Below the pieces are notes generated by a model. It worked only from the letters and a program-made list of their open reading frames with translations. It ran no database searches and was not told the DNA's origin. A stretch of DNA of 64,000 bases. It comes from Amyloporia xantha (lineage: Eukaryota; Basidiomycota; Agaricomycetes; Polyporales; Adustoporiaceae). The stretch lies in NCBI GenBank assembly GCA_036971615.1, contig JAYKKR010000001.1, positions 4,588,001-4,652,000 on the forward strand, in the 5' to 3' direction. Every line of letters starts with the position of its first letter. Position 1 is the stretch's first letter. Shown here piece by piece: positions 42,857 to 53,465 of the stretch. The position numbers and the translations under genes were made by a program.

Positions 42857-44210
42857 ATGGACGAGATTCATACCGAGTTGGATGCTTGGAAGCATCACCA
42901 ATTCCACCCGCAGCGGCTCGACATCAGCCTCGTCGACGGTATCAACTCTTTAAACACCGACAATCCATTGATCGAACTCCGCCAGTACAACTCATCCACG
43001 TGGTCGGTGCGTCGTCTGCGTCTTACCCGCGCGGTCCTTTTCTCAGTCCTTGATGATATGTTTGCAGTTATTCTCTCTCAAGGACAACCAGCTCGCGTCG
43101 TTTCATTACGTAGGTATATGGGACTGGCATACCGATCTGGAGACAGGGAACTATGTTCCTAGTGGAGAAAAGACGACACTATCTCTTCCACAGTCACGCA
43201 TGTACGCAGTCTCATGTCCTGATTCATGTGACCATATGATAACGACTCTCATAGTCAGAGTGTCATCAATTATCGCTGTGAGTTCACGTACGCTATCGAC
43301 ACCAGTGTAGATCGAGAGATATACAATTTGCAACAGGTATGTTTGGCATACCATTGTGGTTCGATTGAACTCACAAATCATTTTGTAGAATCTGGAAGCG
43401 TATGCGTGTTCGCTGCCCGGATTTAATCCTAACGATAAACCGAGGCGGGAGTGGCAATCCGGTATGGATACTGCGCTCAGCCGACGATACCAGATGGCGG
43501 CTTCTATATTCGTTCGTCGTAATCCTATGAACGCGAAGGATGAAAGCAAGGTGCTATATGACATACACCCTTGGATTTCGTCAGCCATCAGGGCCCAATC
43601 GTATTTCTTTCCAAATCCCTACCGGCCGAAATCTTGGGAGTTCAAGGACAACATGTTGTCTCGGCTCACGAAGTCGACCGAGTTCGTACGAGGAGATGTC
43701 GTATGGTTTTCTTGTTCTATATCCATATCCATCGGGACAAACTCTTGGTCCACGGAGTTGACTCCGATAGACTTCATTCGTGTCAGTAAAGTGCCGTCAA
43801 GTATTCTGCAGGGAGCAGACGGGTATGGCGTACCGAACGTAGATAGGTCACATAGGCCGGATTTATTGGCGGGCTCTGCGTGTATCGTTGGTCAGTACGT
43901 TCCGGTGTTTTGTGATGTACATGTCGCTAATCGCTATGTACTCGCGACAGGCACGGAGCGCGCGGAGACTCCCATGCCCGAGCTAGAGCCTTTCGATGAG
44001 GAGGACGAAATGACACTCTGTATGTGCCACCTTTATGCATGGCCTAACCACTTATATGTCCTATGTGTGCAGCCGTGTTCGTGCCCGGCGCACCTGTCGT
44101 ATCTGTTCCGATCATTCGATTCGGGGATGGAAGTCTAACGGATTACAAATTGGTTACCGGACGTAACTCGACTACTGTTATTGTCGATACGGAAGCGGAC
44201 GGTTCGGACA

Positions 44211-44217
44211 CGGAGTG
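44211..44217. repeat. Target-site duplication of E2, left (CGGAGTG)
   Basis: Repeated exactly at 47735-47741. Confidence 0.85.
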
Positions 44218-44579
44218 CACCAACTTATGTACCCCTGATGCACCAACATGACGGGTAGGCCCAGGAACGCTTATGCACCAGGCAGCGCATTGGCCTGGCA
44301 GTTGGTGCATCACTTCCTGGGGCTTCGCCGGAACCTCCGGGGCCTCCTCCCTTTCGCCGTAGGCCCCCTTCGGCATCACGGCTTATTACCATAACTGGAA
44401 GGTACATAGTCTCTAGGCTCTCAGTCACGAAATCTGTGGCGGGATTTGTATTGTGGGTGCCACAGACCAATTTGGGCAACAAAAATGTATAAAAAATAGC
44501 AAAAATATTGAATTTCTTTTTTCACTTCAGTAGCTAGGGTACAATGATAACAAAAGCCATATACGGTAGGTATAGCGAG

Positions 44580-45540
44580 TGCGGGGAGCGTGCACGGACG
44601 AAGCGAGCACAGACGGGGGAGCGCGCACGGACGAAGCGAGCGTGCACGGACGGGCGAGCGTGCACGGACGGAGCATGCACAGACGGGGGAGTGCGCACGG
44701 ACGAAGTGAGCACTGGCGAGGGAGACCGGCGGAGCGAATGCGCACGGACAGGGGAGCGTGCACAGCGAGCGCGCATGGATGGAGCGAGCATGGCCGGGGG
44801 AGTAGACACCGGCGGAACGAGTGCGCACGGACAGGGAATGTGCATGGACGAAGCGAGCACGCACGGACGGGAGAGCGTGCAAGGGCGGGAAGAGCAAGCA
44901 AGGGCGGAGTGAGCTGCACAGGCAGGGCGAGCGTTCAATGGCCGGGCGAAGTGTGCAACGGCCGGGCGAAGCGCGCAACAAGGATGGGGGGAACGTGCAG
45001 GCGCGGACGGGGCAGCGTGGAGAGGGGAGCGTGTGGACGGAACGTGTGAGCGAATTGAGCGGGCGGGGTGGGGGGCAGGGTTGGATGGTAGTAGACAGCG
45101 GGGGAGCCCGGACGGTGGGAGCAGCCATAGCGAAGGGAGCAGGAACCGAGCGAACGCGGGGGCGATGAGCGGCCTGGGCGAGCGAACACGGATGGGGCAA
45201 GCAAACACGGACAGGGGGGGAGCAGGAACCAAGCGAGCGCGGAAAGGGGGAGGGACGAGCGAAGGGAGCAGTGACTGAACGACCGAGCGTGGAAGGGCAG
45301 ATGCAGACCGGGTGAGCAAACGTGGACGAGGTGAGCAAACGTGGACGAGGTGAGCAAACGCGGACAGGGGGGGCGGTGAGCAAACACAGACAGGACGAAT
45401 GTGGACGTGGACAGACGGACGGTGCGGGTGAACGTAGACGCGGACGGACGGACGGTGCAGGTGGACGTAGACGCGGACGGACGGACGGTGCAGGTGGACG
45501 CAAGCCAGCTACGCTGGCTGCGCGAGTGGAGAGGGCAGAG
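44580..45540 (-). repeat. G-rich tandem-repeat arm of E2
   Basis: Includes a 33-bp unit (CGGTGCAGGTGGACG...) repeated about 2.5 times at 45418-45500 and a 19-bp unit (GTGAGCAAACGTGGACGAG) about three times at 45312-45360. Both are absent from E1. Confidence 0.85.
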
Positions 45541-46360
45541 GACGGGGGTGCAGCGTGAGGGAGCGGGCGTGCATTGTGCGCTGTCAATCTAGGTCAGTAA
45601 TTGAAGAATACAAAAGGACAACAAAACTTACTTTATAACGCTGCTCACGAGCAGCAGCGGGTCGTCGTCGCCGACCACAGTGACGACGACGACGACGAGG
45701 AGGAGCAGCCAAAGGCGACGCGTCACCTTTGGCAGTCCGGGAAATGCCTGGTTTCCCAAAGCGGAAGGCGTCTTAAACGTCTTACATTCGTCTTACGACG
45801 GCTGGGGCACTATTGAGAACATTCCCGTGTTCTCAATAGTACATCAATCCATGTAAGAATTTAGATTAGCACAGTAGAATACCATTAGAACATGCTTACC
45901 AAAAATGAGAGGCACAAGACGAGATTTGCGAGGTGAGGAGGTGTCCCGAGTCGGCCGAGGCCTGGCGCAGCCAATCAGGTGGCGCGCTCAGCCTGGCGCG
46001 ACTCGATGGTCGAAACGTTGGCCAGCCTAGCTACACGGCTGTTTCGAACATTGCAGCCGCAAACATTCACTTACTCACACAAAATTTAAATAGTATTCAT
46101 TTTTATAGACTCCATACTACAGGATATCTTCCATTTAATCACTGCATAAGTTAGTGCTCATGGTATTCACTAAAACATGCTAGTTTTCGGTCATTCTGAA
46201 CCCAAAATGGATATGTTTTGTATATAGCTCTCTGAGGAAGTACAGAAAAATTCTCAGAACTAGTACACAGACTTTAAAATACATTATGAGTACTTCCTAC
46301 AACTTATATACAAGATATATGCCTCAGAACACTCGTGCTCGCTGTGCAGAACGAATGAGA

Positions 46361-46473
46361 CTTCAGCCACAGACCCAAATCGGGTATCCCGGCAGTTCCC
46401 GTGGTGCGTGCCAACAGCGACGCGTTGCCAGCGGTCGTCTCCTCGACGTCGTTCACGACATCGACGACGTCCC
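46361..46473 (-). other. Conserved peptide-like segment in the E2 centre
   Basis: Counterpart of 24922-25033 in E1: SLLARTTGTAGIPDLGLWLK with mostly synonymous changes relative to E1. Confidence 0.45.
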
Positions 46474-46599
46474 GCTGCTGCCTGCGAGCAGCGCTACGAA
46501 GTAAGTCTCGTCCCCTTGTTGTCTTTTACGCTTATAACTTACCCATTCTTGACGGTGCTGTCAGTAACCACAGCCCGGCCTTTCTCCCAATCCCCAGCC

Positions 46600-47390
46600 T
46601 GCGCCCACCTGCTTGCCCATCCGTGCATCCGTCCAACCACTCAGCACTCCTGGACCAGCGGTTCGACGCAGCGCCTCCATCCGCGCCCGACCCCATCTGC
46701 TAGCGCAATCAGCGCTGCAGGCTTGCATCAGTCGCTTGCCTGCCTCACTCTGCATACCCGACAGCCCTTCCGCTGCAGCCCGCCCGCTGCACGCCCCGCC
46801 CCGCGCGCCGTCCCAGCCCTGCGCGCCGTCCAAGCCCCGCCCGCTGTCCCAGCCCCTCCCGCTGTCCCCGTCCCTCCGCTCCTCTCGCTGTCCCCGCCCT
46901 CTCGCCCTCTCGATCCCTCCAACCCTGCAGGCGCACCGTCCCCGATGCAGGCGCGCCGTCCCCGCTGCAGGCACGCCGTCCCCTCGCGCCGTCCGCTGCA
47001 CACTTGTTGTGCCAGCCCCTCCCGCCGTGCCAGCCCCTCCTGCCGTTTCCGTCCCTTTCGCTGTCCCCGCCCCTTCTGCTGTCCCCGCCCCTTTTGCTGT
47101 CCCCACCCTTTTGCTGTCTCCATCCCTCCTGCCGTCCGCGCTGCACGCACGCCATCGGCGTCCCGGCCCTTCCTGCCGTCCCAGTCCCTTTCGCCGTCTC
47201 CATCCGTCCCACCATCCCTACTGCACGCACGCCGTCCCTGCTGCACATATGCCGTGCCCGCGCGCCGTCCGCTGCACGCATAGCGTGCCCGCTGCACACG
47301 CGCTGTCCCTGCTGCACATGCGCGGGCATGCTGCTCCCGCTCCCGCTTGCTCGCCCTGCCGCCCACTTGCACGCCCTGCTCGCACGCTCC
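46600..47390 (+). repeat. C-rich arm of E2
   Basis: CCGTCCCTGCTGCACGCACGC-type degenerate units with strong C over G skew, complementary in style to 44580-45540. Confidence 0.8.
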
Positions 47391-47734
47391 CTTTACCTAC
47401 ATAAGTAGCTAGCTTTGATATATTGTACCCTGTAGGTATGCAGTAGCCAGTGAAATAAAATTCCATTTTTTATCCATTTTCCGTACATTTATTGGTGTCC
47501 AAAAGAATATTCCACTATAAAATAAAGGGCTCACGGCCTTGACTATGTACCTACCAGATTAGGTAGTGTGCCGTGATGCCGGGAGGGTCCTACGGCGAAC
47601 ATGAGGGGGCCCCGGAGGGTCCGGCGAAGCCCCAGGAAGTGATGCACCAACTGCCAGGCCAATGCGCTGCCTGGTGCATAAGCGTTCCTGGGCCTACCCG
47701 GCATGTTGGTGCATCATTAGTACATAAGCAGCTG

Positions 47735-47741
47735 CGGAGTG
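47735..47741. repeat. Target-site duplication of E2, right (CGGAGTG)
   Basis: Second copy of the 7-bp duplication. Confidence 0.85.
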
Positions 47742-47991
47742 GGATATTGCGAATGATGCAGACGTATCGGGTGATTCTCCCCTGTCCTATATTTCGGATG
47801 ACGACACCGACTATACTCAAGTTGCGTCTACCTCTACGGCAGTCGATAAGACGGATTCTGGGTACGCCGGGAAGCGGAAGCGTCAATCGACGCCCAAGAT
47901 CGTCGAGGATGATGCTACCGATCAAGAGGACGATCAGGCCATCTTGTCGTCTCCTCGCCGTCTGCGTCGTACAACTGTCGGCAAAGTGTAG

Positions 47992-48428
47992 TAGTCGTGA
48001 TCGTTACCTCTCTGTCTGTGTACCTGCCACCGTATTCACGCTTGCGTGACGGTCTAAATGACTGTGCCGTCCGATACGGAATAGCCCTCGATGGCCTGTA
48101 GTTTTAATGCGATGTGCTCATCAAAGTTAGTGTACGATATTATAACCTGGTCCACATATATGATGCTGTGTGTTCTTGCCAGCATTGTCTACATGGAATG
48201 TTTAAGCTGTCACTTATTGCCAACGAGAATAGTACAAGCTTCATATGTCTTTCATGCAGCACACGTACGCCTTCGCGCGATCGTTCCGACATTGATATAT
48301 GTAAATTCTAACGCGAGCTCTCTTCGATATAAATATGCCCTAAGTTGGGATACCGATGATGTGTGCTTAGCACCTGTAAATTTGTACGCTGGTGCTCCTG
48401 TCACATCGTTATACATATCGGTAGCAAG
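47992..48428. other. Intergenic DNA between convergent genes
   Basis: Lies between the E2-interrupted gene (+) and the F-box/LRR gene (-). No gene seen. Confidence 0.4.
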
Positions 48429-50471
48429 TTATCTAGTCCAGTCACCCTCGTCCTCATCGATCCATACCGCCTCCGATAGTCTGAGGTCTGAACCGGCCCA
48501 CGTAAACATTGATGCTGGGTCGCCGTGTGTACTCCCGCTGTATGCGAGCGCATCCCTCAAACTGTGCTTCAGCTGCGGCTGCTCTGTTCTATCAATATTC
48601 CATGCCCAGCGGACTGGCCGTGCACTGGAGAAAGGGTCTGTGGGATACCATACAAACTCCCTGAGGGACGGGCATTCACTTGCTATACCATCCACTGCAC
48701 TACGCACTGTATTCTCGTGGAGGCGTTTCCATGCCTCGATCAGAAGGGTGTCGTCGTCGTCTTGCCCTGTCAGAATGGAGTTAGGGCCGAATGCGGTACT
48801 CAAGTCACTTATAATGTCATCCACCACTTCTTCGGACTCGCAGTTTCTGCGCACAAAATCCATAGAGACGGGGTCCCCAGAGCAATAACGATTGCATGCG
48901 AGAGGCCCATTGATGTACCCCCATCGCCATACCGGAGGAACAACGCGGCGAAGCCAAGGAACTTCAATGGTGTAGTCATGGGCATCGTCTGGCGTGTCAC
49001 CCTCCCACAGCCATGTCAATGGGATCTTCCAAGATACGACTAGCTTGCGTAAATTGGTCCATGTGCGTAAACCATATGCAATTTCCTTCTGTTTGTCCCG
49101 CACCCACATTTGTTAGATTGTTGATCTTTACTACGAATCCATATGAACGCACCATTGTGGAGGTAAAACTCCCTCTTGTGTGGATATTACCATAGGTGAG
49201 AACCAATTCTTGAACGTCTTGCATACGATACCCTAATGTGAAGAATCTCGGAAGATCCGTAGCTGGCTGGTTGATTCTCCCCCACAGGTCGTGATTGTGT
49301 ATTGGGATGGTAAGCGACGTGACCGAGAACAGAGCTCCTGAATGTTCTGTCTCTTTCCTCTTGCCATCGCCATAAGATATCGGACCCCGTTTGAATGCGA
49401 ATGCCGTATGCGATAACTGGTGTTGCACGTCCTCGATGGACTGCGGACTGATGTGCGGATTGTCGACATTGTAGCCCGGGTGTTCGCCACCTACACAATA
49501 GCCCCATTGCCCAGTCCCGTCCGCGAGTTTCAGTAAACGATCGAAGGACAGGAGTGCTGAGGATCGAAAGCTGATGTTCACTTCGCATATTGTATTATGT
49601 TTGTCGATAAATGCATACACATTTAGCGGGCGTGCGGGGGTCCACTGCAGCGAAAACGTCTTAAGAATTGGTACCGCGAGCCGTTCGCCGTTCATCTCCC
49701 ACCAAGACTTGAGGGGTGTATCTTGAATACACAATGAGGTGAGCGAGGTACAAATCCGATTCTGATTGTAAACCCCTTGCTCAGGAAAGAGGAAGTTACC
49801 CCGGATACACATTCTGAGCGACTGTAAGTTCGGCCAGCTGTCTAGAAGCGGAAATTGGCACATGCTATCCCATTGGACGTCGACAGAAGTCAACTGGGTA
49901 CAGAACTGTATGCATTTGAGGGTGTCGTCTGTCATCACAGCATCTGCGATGACTAACGACCGAAGGTTGATAAACATCGCACAGGGTAGAACGGGTGGTA
50001 TATCGTAGGGCGGATGGATGTAGCATGCACCTCTCGGAAATGGTGTTCCAAACTGCAAGTGTCTAACGTCCAAATTTAATTAGCATGTACGTCTTAATGT
50101 CTCATAATAATATAGTTGGGCACTCACCTTACCCAACCCGATTGTGCAATTGCGACGGTTGAGAATATCTTGAGTATTCCGACGATGTCTGCAGATGATG
50201 GATATGACAGATTTTTGAATACATAGGGGAGTGTGATAGCCCGTAACCTCTTGCAGGTTAGCGACATGGCTTGCACAGAGCTGATTCTGGTATCGTCACT
50301 GGATTTTGCGCCACGTCCTTCCAATACGTCTTCCGTTATTTTCATCAGCATTTCGGTGGGCAACTGGAGGATCCAATCACGTCCTGGTACTACAACTTCA
50401 TGCTCTGTGCGGGAATATGTCGATCTAGCTATCAGAGTTGTATTCTGCATGAATTCATATTCCACAACCAA
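48429..50471 (-). CDS. F-box/leucine-rich-repeat-like protein
   Basis: Three exons on the minus strand. Exon 1 (from 50471) contains the F-box WILQLPTEMLMKITEDVLEG ... MSLTCKRLRAITLPYVFKNL. After an intron near 50075-50125, the second exon starts around MDVRHLQFGTPFPRG and has Leu-rich segments (FINLRSLVIADAV, CTQLTSVDVQ, WPNLQSLRMCI, CTSLTSLCIQDTPLKSW). A short intron near 49100-49140 leads to KEIAYGLRTWTNLRKLVVSW. The end is acidic (WIDEDEGDWTR). This is a typical Agaricomycete SCF substrate-receptor layout. Substrate unknown. All three pieces stay open, so the gene may be functional. Confidence 0.75.
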
Positions 50472-51173
50472 ACATCAGTACCAATTACACAATCCTGCAT
50501 CCGTGTATCAAATACGTACCGACAATGGTAATACCTTCATAACAACACAGTCGTATCCATACCATGTGCTTGGAGTGTCTTCAAAATGGATCGCCATCTT
50601 CCTCCCACTCATGGACAATGTTCCTGTGACTGTTCCCCTCGCACAACATACAGTGAATGTAACTGGGTCAGATCCGCCATCGGATATGAACCCAATATTA
50701 TATTCCTTGAGACGAGCTGTTGGTTTCAATTGGAACCTTAGTTAAACATCATGTTTTCATACGTAATGTTTCACATGCCTCTGAATGGATTACACTTGGC
50801 CCATGCAAGTGCTGTTCTCCATACATATACAAGACGCTCGACAAACCGAGTTGAATCAGTTATAATGTCATTGTTCCTTGAGGAGTCCTGTCCAATTATT
50901 CAGCATTCATCATCCTCTGACATGTGACCCTAGAAACTCGTTCTAATGATCTGGACCGCACATTGCCTTTACACATTCAAGAGCCTAATGTGTTATCTTA
51001 TCCTAACGTGTACATGGCATATGGCATATGATCAATCAAATCATATCAGCTCCAGGTCTATGATCGGGAAAGTCATTTGACCAAACTCCGATATCTTTCC
51101 AATGCAGCCTTGGATATGGCTCCGACATCAAACATCCAATGTCCAACTCGACAAACTGTATTCTGTGATCATG
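50472..51173. other. Helitron non-coding DNA
   Basis: About 700 bp without a supported gene. It holds the F-box/LRR promoter and the 3' side of the next minus-strand gene. Confidence 0.4.
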
Positions 51174-51849
51174 CTAAATAATATGACTTACTGTTGAAGA
51201 TGCGAGCCGTGCAACAGTCTCCACCCACCGATTGCCAGTGGATACATGCATCATAATGCTGTCACCGTTGGCGGATCGATGTAGGTCGATTATAGCAATG
51301 TGCTGATGCTCTATGTTGCTTATGGACTGTAGGAACGCATATAGCCTTTCTGTGATGTCCAACACTGTATATAGGGAAGTAAGTCAGTTTGTACCTTTGA
51401 TATGCGACCTATGTACTCACATGTTTCGGTTTTGCCTCCAAACCGACTATCCATCCTCATGGGCAGTGTAGTGTTCTGCGAAACATTAGTGGCTGACATG
51501 ACGAGGTATGTACTGATGTCCAGTATATGTTTAACTGTTGTGCGAGTTAGAGTAAGACAGCAGGAGTCGTCTTGTTGATGGTCCAACACTGTGTGCGCTT
51601 TATCACAAATGTAAGGCTGCAGACAGCCAATCAGGTGCATCTGCTTGCGTGGCTTTATTCCCACGTACGTGTAGCATGTGCAATGGGCGCTCAGTTTGCG
51701 ACACTGCATTCCTCACAATCTGGGTATTAATTTCCAGGAAGTTGGCGAATAATCCTGTATCCAATAATTTCAAGGTGCATTTCATTCAATACTGTCCGGT
51801 ACATCTGTGTTCCTGCTGCATCTGATGGACCGGGTGGATCCGAATCCAT
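51174..51849 (-). CDS. Small spliced cargo gene of unknown function
   Basis: An ATG near 51849 begins MDSDPPGPSDAAGTQMYRTVL. Further exons carry IVRNAVSQTERPLHMLHVRG, then DKAHTVLDHQQDDSCC and RMDSRFGGKTET. A GTGAGT...ATACAG intron near 51360-51422 joins this to LLDITERLYAFLQSISNIEH, and the frame ends SSTVSHII at 51174. Total is roughly 190 residues. Borders of the first introns are uncertain. No domain recognised. It is divergently placed from the WOPR gene. Confidence 0.4.
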
Positions 51850-52282
51850 CCTTCATTGTTCGGTCACTCTATTGTTCATCATTTGATGCGTAGCATCGCA
51901 TATCTGTCGAAGGAACATGACCCCGTGGATGTTTTGGAACACCCCACTTGGTGCGTGTCCCAGACAGATATGAGGTATTATGCATTAGCTTGTATGTATA
52001 CTATGATGTAAAATCTACGATACATATACCTGAACATGTTACGATACAGTCAATTTGTATCAGACACTGTGCTTACATACATGGGGGCCTGTGATCGTGA
52101 CAAACATAGTATATTCTGACAAGTTGACCGTAAGCAAGGTCAGAATTGATATTTGCATCATCAAATAATTGGATGTATGATTTATAATTCTGACATACAT
52201 TATTGTACACGATGTGTATGTTCCGGGATCACGGGATAGCCTGCACGTAGTCGCATGATTATGCATTTTCACATCGTGTTGC
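51850..52282. other. Divergent promoter region before the WOPR gene
   Basis: AT-rich, no gene seen. Shared upstream space of the small minus-strand gene and the plus-strand WOPR gene. Confidence 0.4.
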
Positions 52283-53217
52283 ATGTCCCGTCTGAAAAGC
52301 ACTGCATTTTACTCTGCTCACCGCCATCATTCTACCCAACTAATGGCCACTGCATCTGATATTTTGCCTGGGACACAGGTAATGTCTGACTCTATTGGAT
52401 GGGTTGAAACCGTCGACGATGCTATTCTTCTCATTGCGTTAGCATCTCGAGGCGAGAGAGGACTGACTTGTCTCACCAATGTCCCACCCATCTCCTACTT
52501 TGAATCAGAACCAATAAAAAGTGGGCATATATTTGTCTATCGAGACACTAAGCCACACCGCATTCCACAAACAAAGTGGATTGATAACCTGCAGTGGTCA
52601 GTGACAGGATTCGTTGATAAATATACAGTGCGTTCAATGCATGACACAGACTGCTATTCATTTATTAATGCTTTGCCAGGTGCAGCAAGAGCTGAACAGC
52701 CAGATTGAGCTGAACAACAACCCATTCTCTCGTACTTATGTTTGGGGTCCACCCAGTGTTGTCCAATCGACCACACCGTCGGCTGTCCCATTGCATCTAC
52801 AAGTTGCCCATATACACAATCGTGTACAACAGGTGCATGCCATGCTCCGTAATCGGCCAGATCATTCAAATGTGTACATACCAGTGAACCCGGAGGCGTT
52901 GCATGGTCCGTGGTTGTGTGCAGATCGTATGGTATCTTCACCCTCGACTTCTCCGTTCAAACGAGGCGGATTGATCCGAAAGGTATGACCCGAATCGAAC
53001 GTTCCTGAATTTATTTATCTCATATCATATTGTGGTGCAGAGCATTTCATTGAAAATTCACGATGAACTCTATCACGTCGTTGTATATTACAACCCTGTA
53101 CGAGTCCTCGAGGGTAAAATCAAACGGCCTACTGATGTTATAGAGAGTCGTAAGTACCCATACGAAACTGGCATCTTACCCAGATATCGTATCAACGACA
53201 TGTCTTTATTATTCTAG
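52283..53217 (+). CDS. WOPR (Gti1/Pac2) family protein
   Basis: Three exons: 52283-52628 (GWVETVDDAILLIALASRG, then IKSGHIFVYRD and WIDNLQWSVTGFVDKYT), about 52683-52985 (VQQELNSQIELNNNPFSR to KRGGLIRK), and 53040-53217 (SISLKIHDELYHVVVYY to NDMSLLF). Introns are GTGCGT...CCAG and GTATGA...TGCAG. The first block matches WOPR-a: a start like GYIETTDDA, and a W-x-D-x-L-x-W-S segment. GLIRKSISLKI plus the YYN stretch matches WOPR-b. WOPR proteins are fungal transcriptional regulators of morphology and development. The gap between the halves is usual. An alternative start is Met 52343. It is the last cargo gene before the Helitron 3' end. Confidence 0.75.
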
Positions 53218-53465
53218 GTAGTTATCCCAATACCATCCTACAGGGAAATGTGGTTACAGTTATCACACCGTCAATATGTGGTTGACTTGTGTTGGTCATG
53301 CATACTTAGTTACGCGCACATGTATATATGTGGATTGATTATGTAATACGTAACCACATGTTTATCCACAATGTTCGTTCATGTCCAGGACTGCCCGGAG
53401 GGCCCTACCTATAGCAACTCTTAGGTCCTCAGCAATGCTGTAATGCTGACGCGAGATTCCGCTAG
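53218..53465 (+). other. Helitron 3' terminal region
   Basis: Non-coding. It ends with the TCAGCA/TGCTGA hairpin (53429-53449) and CTAG (53462-53465). It could provide the terminator for the WOPR transcript. Confidence 0.6.
53429..53449 (+). repeat. Helitron 3' hairpin
   Basis: Stem TCAGCA/TGCTGA with a 9-nt loop, 12 nt before the terminal CTAG. A competing smaller hairpin CAGCA-A-TGCTG overlaps its left arm. Position and form fit the Helitron transposition terminator. Confidence 0.7.

Larger units (their letters stand above)
44218..47734 (-). mobile_element. Foldback DNA element E2 (3517 bp), inverted relative to E1
   Basis: The left end CACCAACTTATGTAC and right end GTACATAAGCAGCTG are the reverse complement of the E1 ends. 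The adjoining 180 bp match E1 closely. A G-rich arm (44580-45540) and a C-rich arm (46600-47390) flank a central unit. In that unit the shared segments (GGCGTCTTAAACGTCTTA, the SLLARTTGTAG peptide, CCAATCAGGTGGCGCGCTCAG) appear in reverse order to E1. No transposase. The repeat arms differ much more from E1 than the ends and centre do. Confidence 0.85.
42857..47991 (+). pseudogene. Unrecognised basidiomycete protein, interrupted by foldback element E2
   Basis: Exon 1 is 42857-43006 (MDEIHTELDAWKHHQFHPQR). A 40-bp intron is followed by an exon from 43047 with FHYVGIWDWHTDLETGNYV. A further exon runs from about 43390 (NLEAYACSLPGF) to about 44017, and then one from about 44073 (VFVPGAPVVSVPI) to 44217. 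E2 then interrupts codon TGG. The frame resumes at 47742 (GSDTE|WDIANDADVSGD), is acidic and Ser-rich, and stops at 47989-47991. One apparent base loss near 43230 separates VSCPDSC from DNDSHSQSV, so a frameshift or a missed intron is possible. The style (YVGxWDWHT ... REIYNLQ) matches a common Agaricomycete family without known function. Confidence 0.6.
3835..53465 (+). mobile_element. Giant Helitron (49.6 kb) inserted in the nitrate reductase gene
   Basis: The element interrupts the nitrate reductase codon TAC between T and A. The flanks rejoin perfectly (HDN|Y|ANSKRDECLIG), with no duplicated or missing base. The right end is CTAG (53462-53465). A 6-bp stem with a 9-nt loop (TCAGCA/TGCTGA, 53429-53449) lies 12 nt upstream, matching the classical Helitron 3' end. 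A hairpin at 3845-3866 lies 10 nt inside the left end. A RepHel gene runs in the same direction at 31281-37244. Helitrons transpose by rolling circle, make no target duplication and often capture genes. Odd points: the left end starts GTGCG rather than TC, and the target is T|A rather than A|T. Subtracting three nested elements leaves about 30 kb. The alternative of an assembly chimera is unlikely, given the clean codon-level join. Confidence 0.85.

Noticed and set aside
44421..47404. Frames up to 388 residues in E2
   Set aside because: Same repeat-driven artefacts; composition mirrors the G- and C-rich arms.
44211..47741. An eight-base duplication (hAT-like) at E1 and E2
   Set aside because: The eighth base differs on both sides at both elements; seven bases match exactly in each.
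50233..50745. A 170-residue plus-strand frame opposite the F-box/LRR start
   Set aside because: Overlaps the F-box exon antisense and has no recognisable content.
3835..53465. A terminal-inverted-repeat giant transposon (Polinton, Starship or similar) as the identity of the insert
   Set aside because: The two ends are not inverted repeats of each other. No target duplication, tyrosine recombinase, or polymerase/capsid genes were seen, while RepHel and a Helitron 3' end are present.
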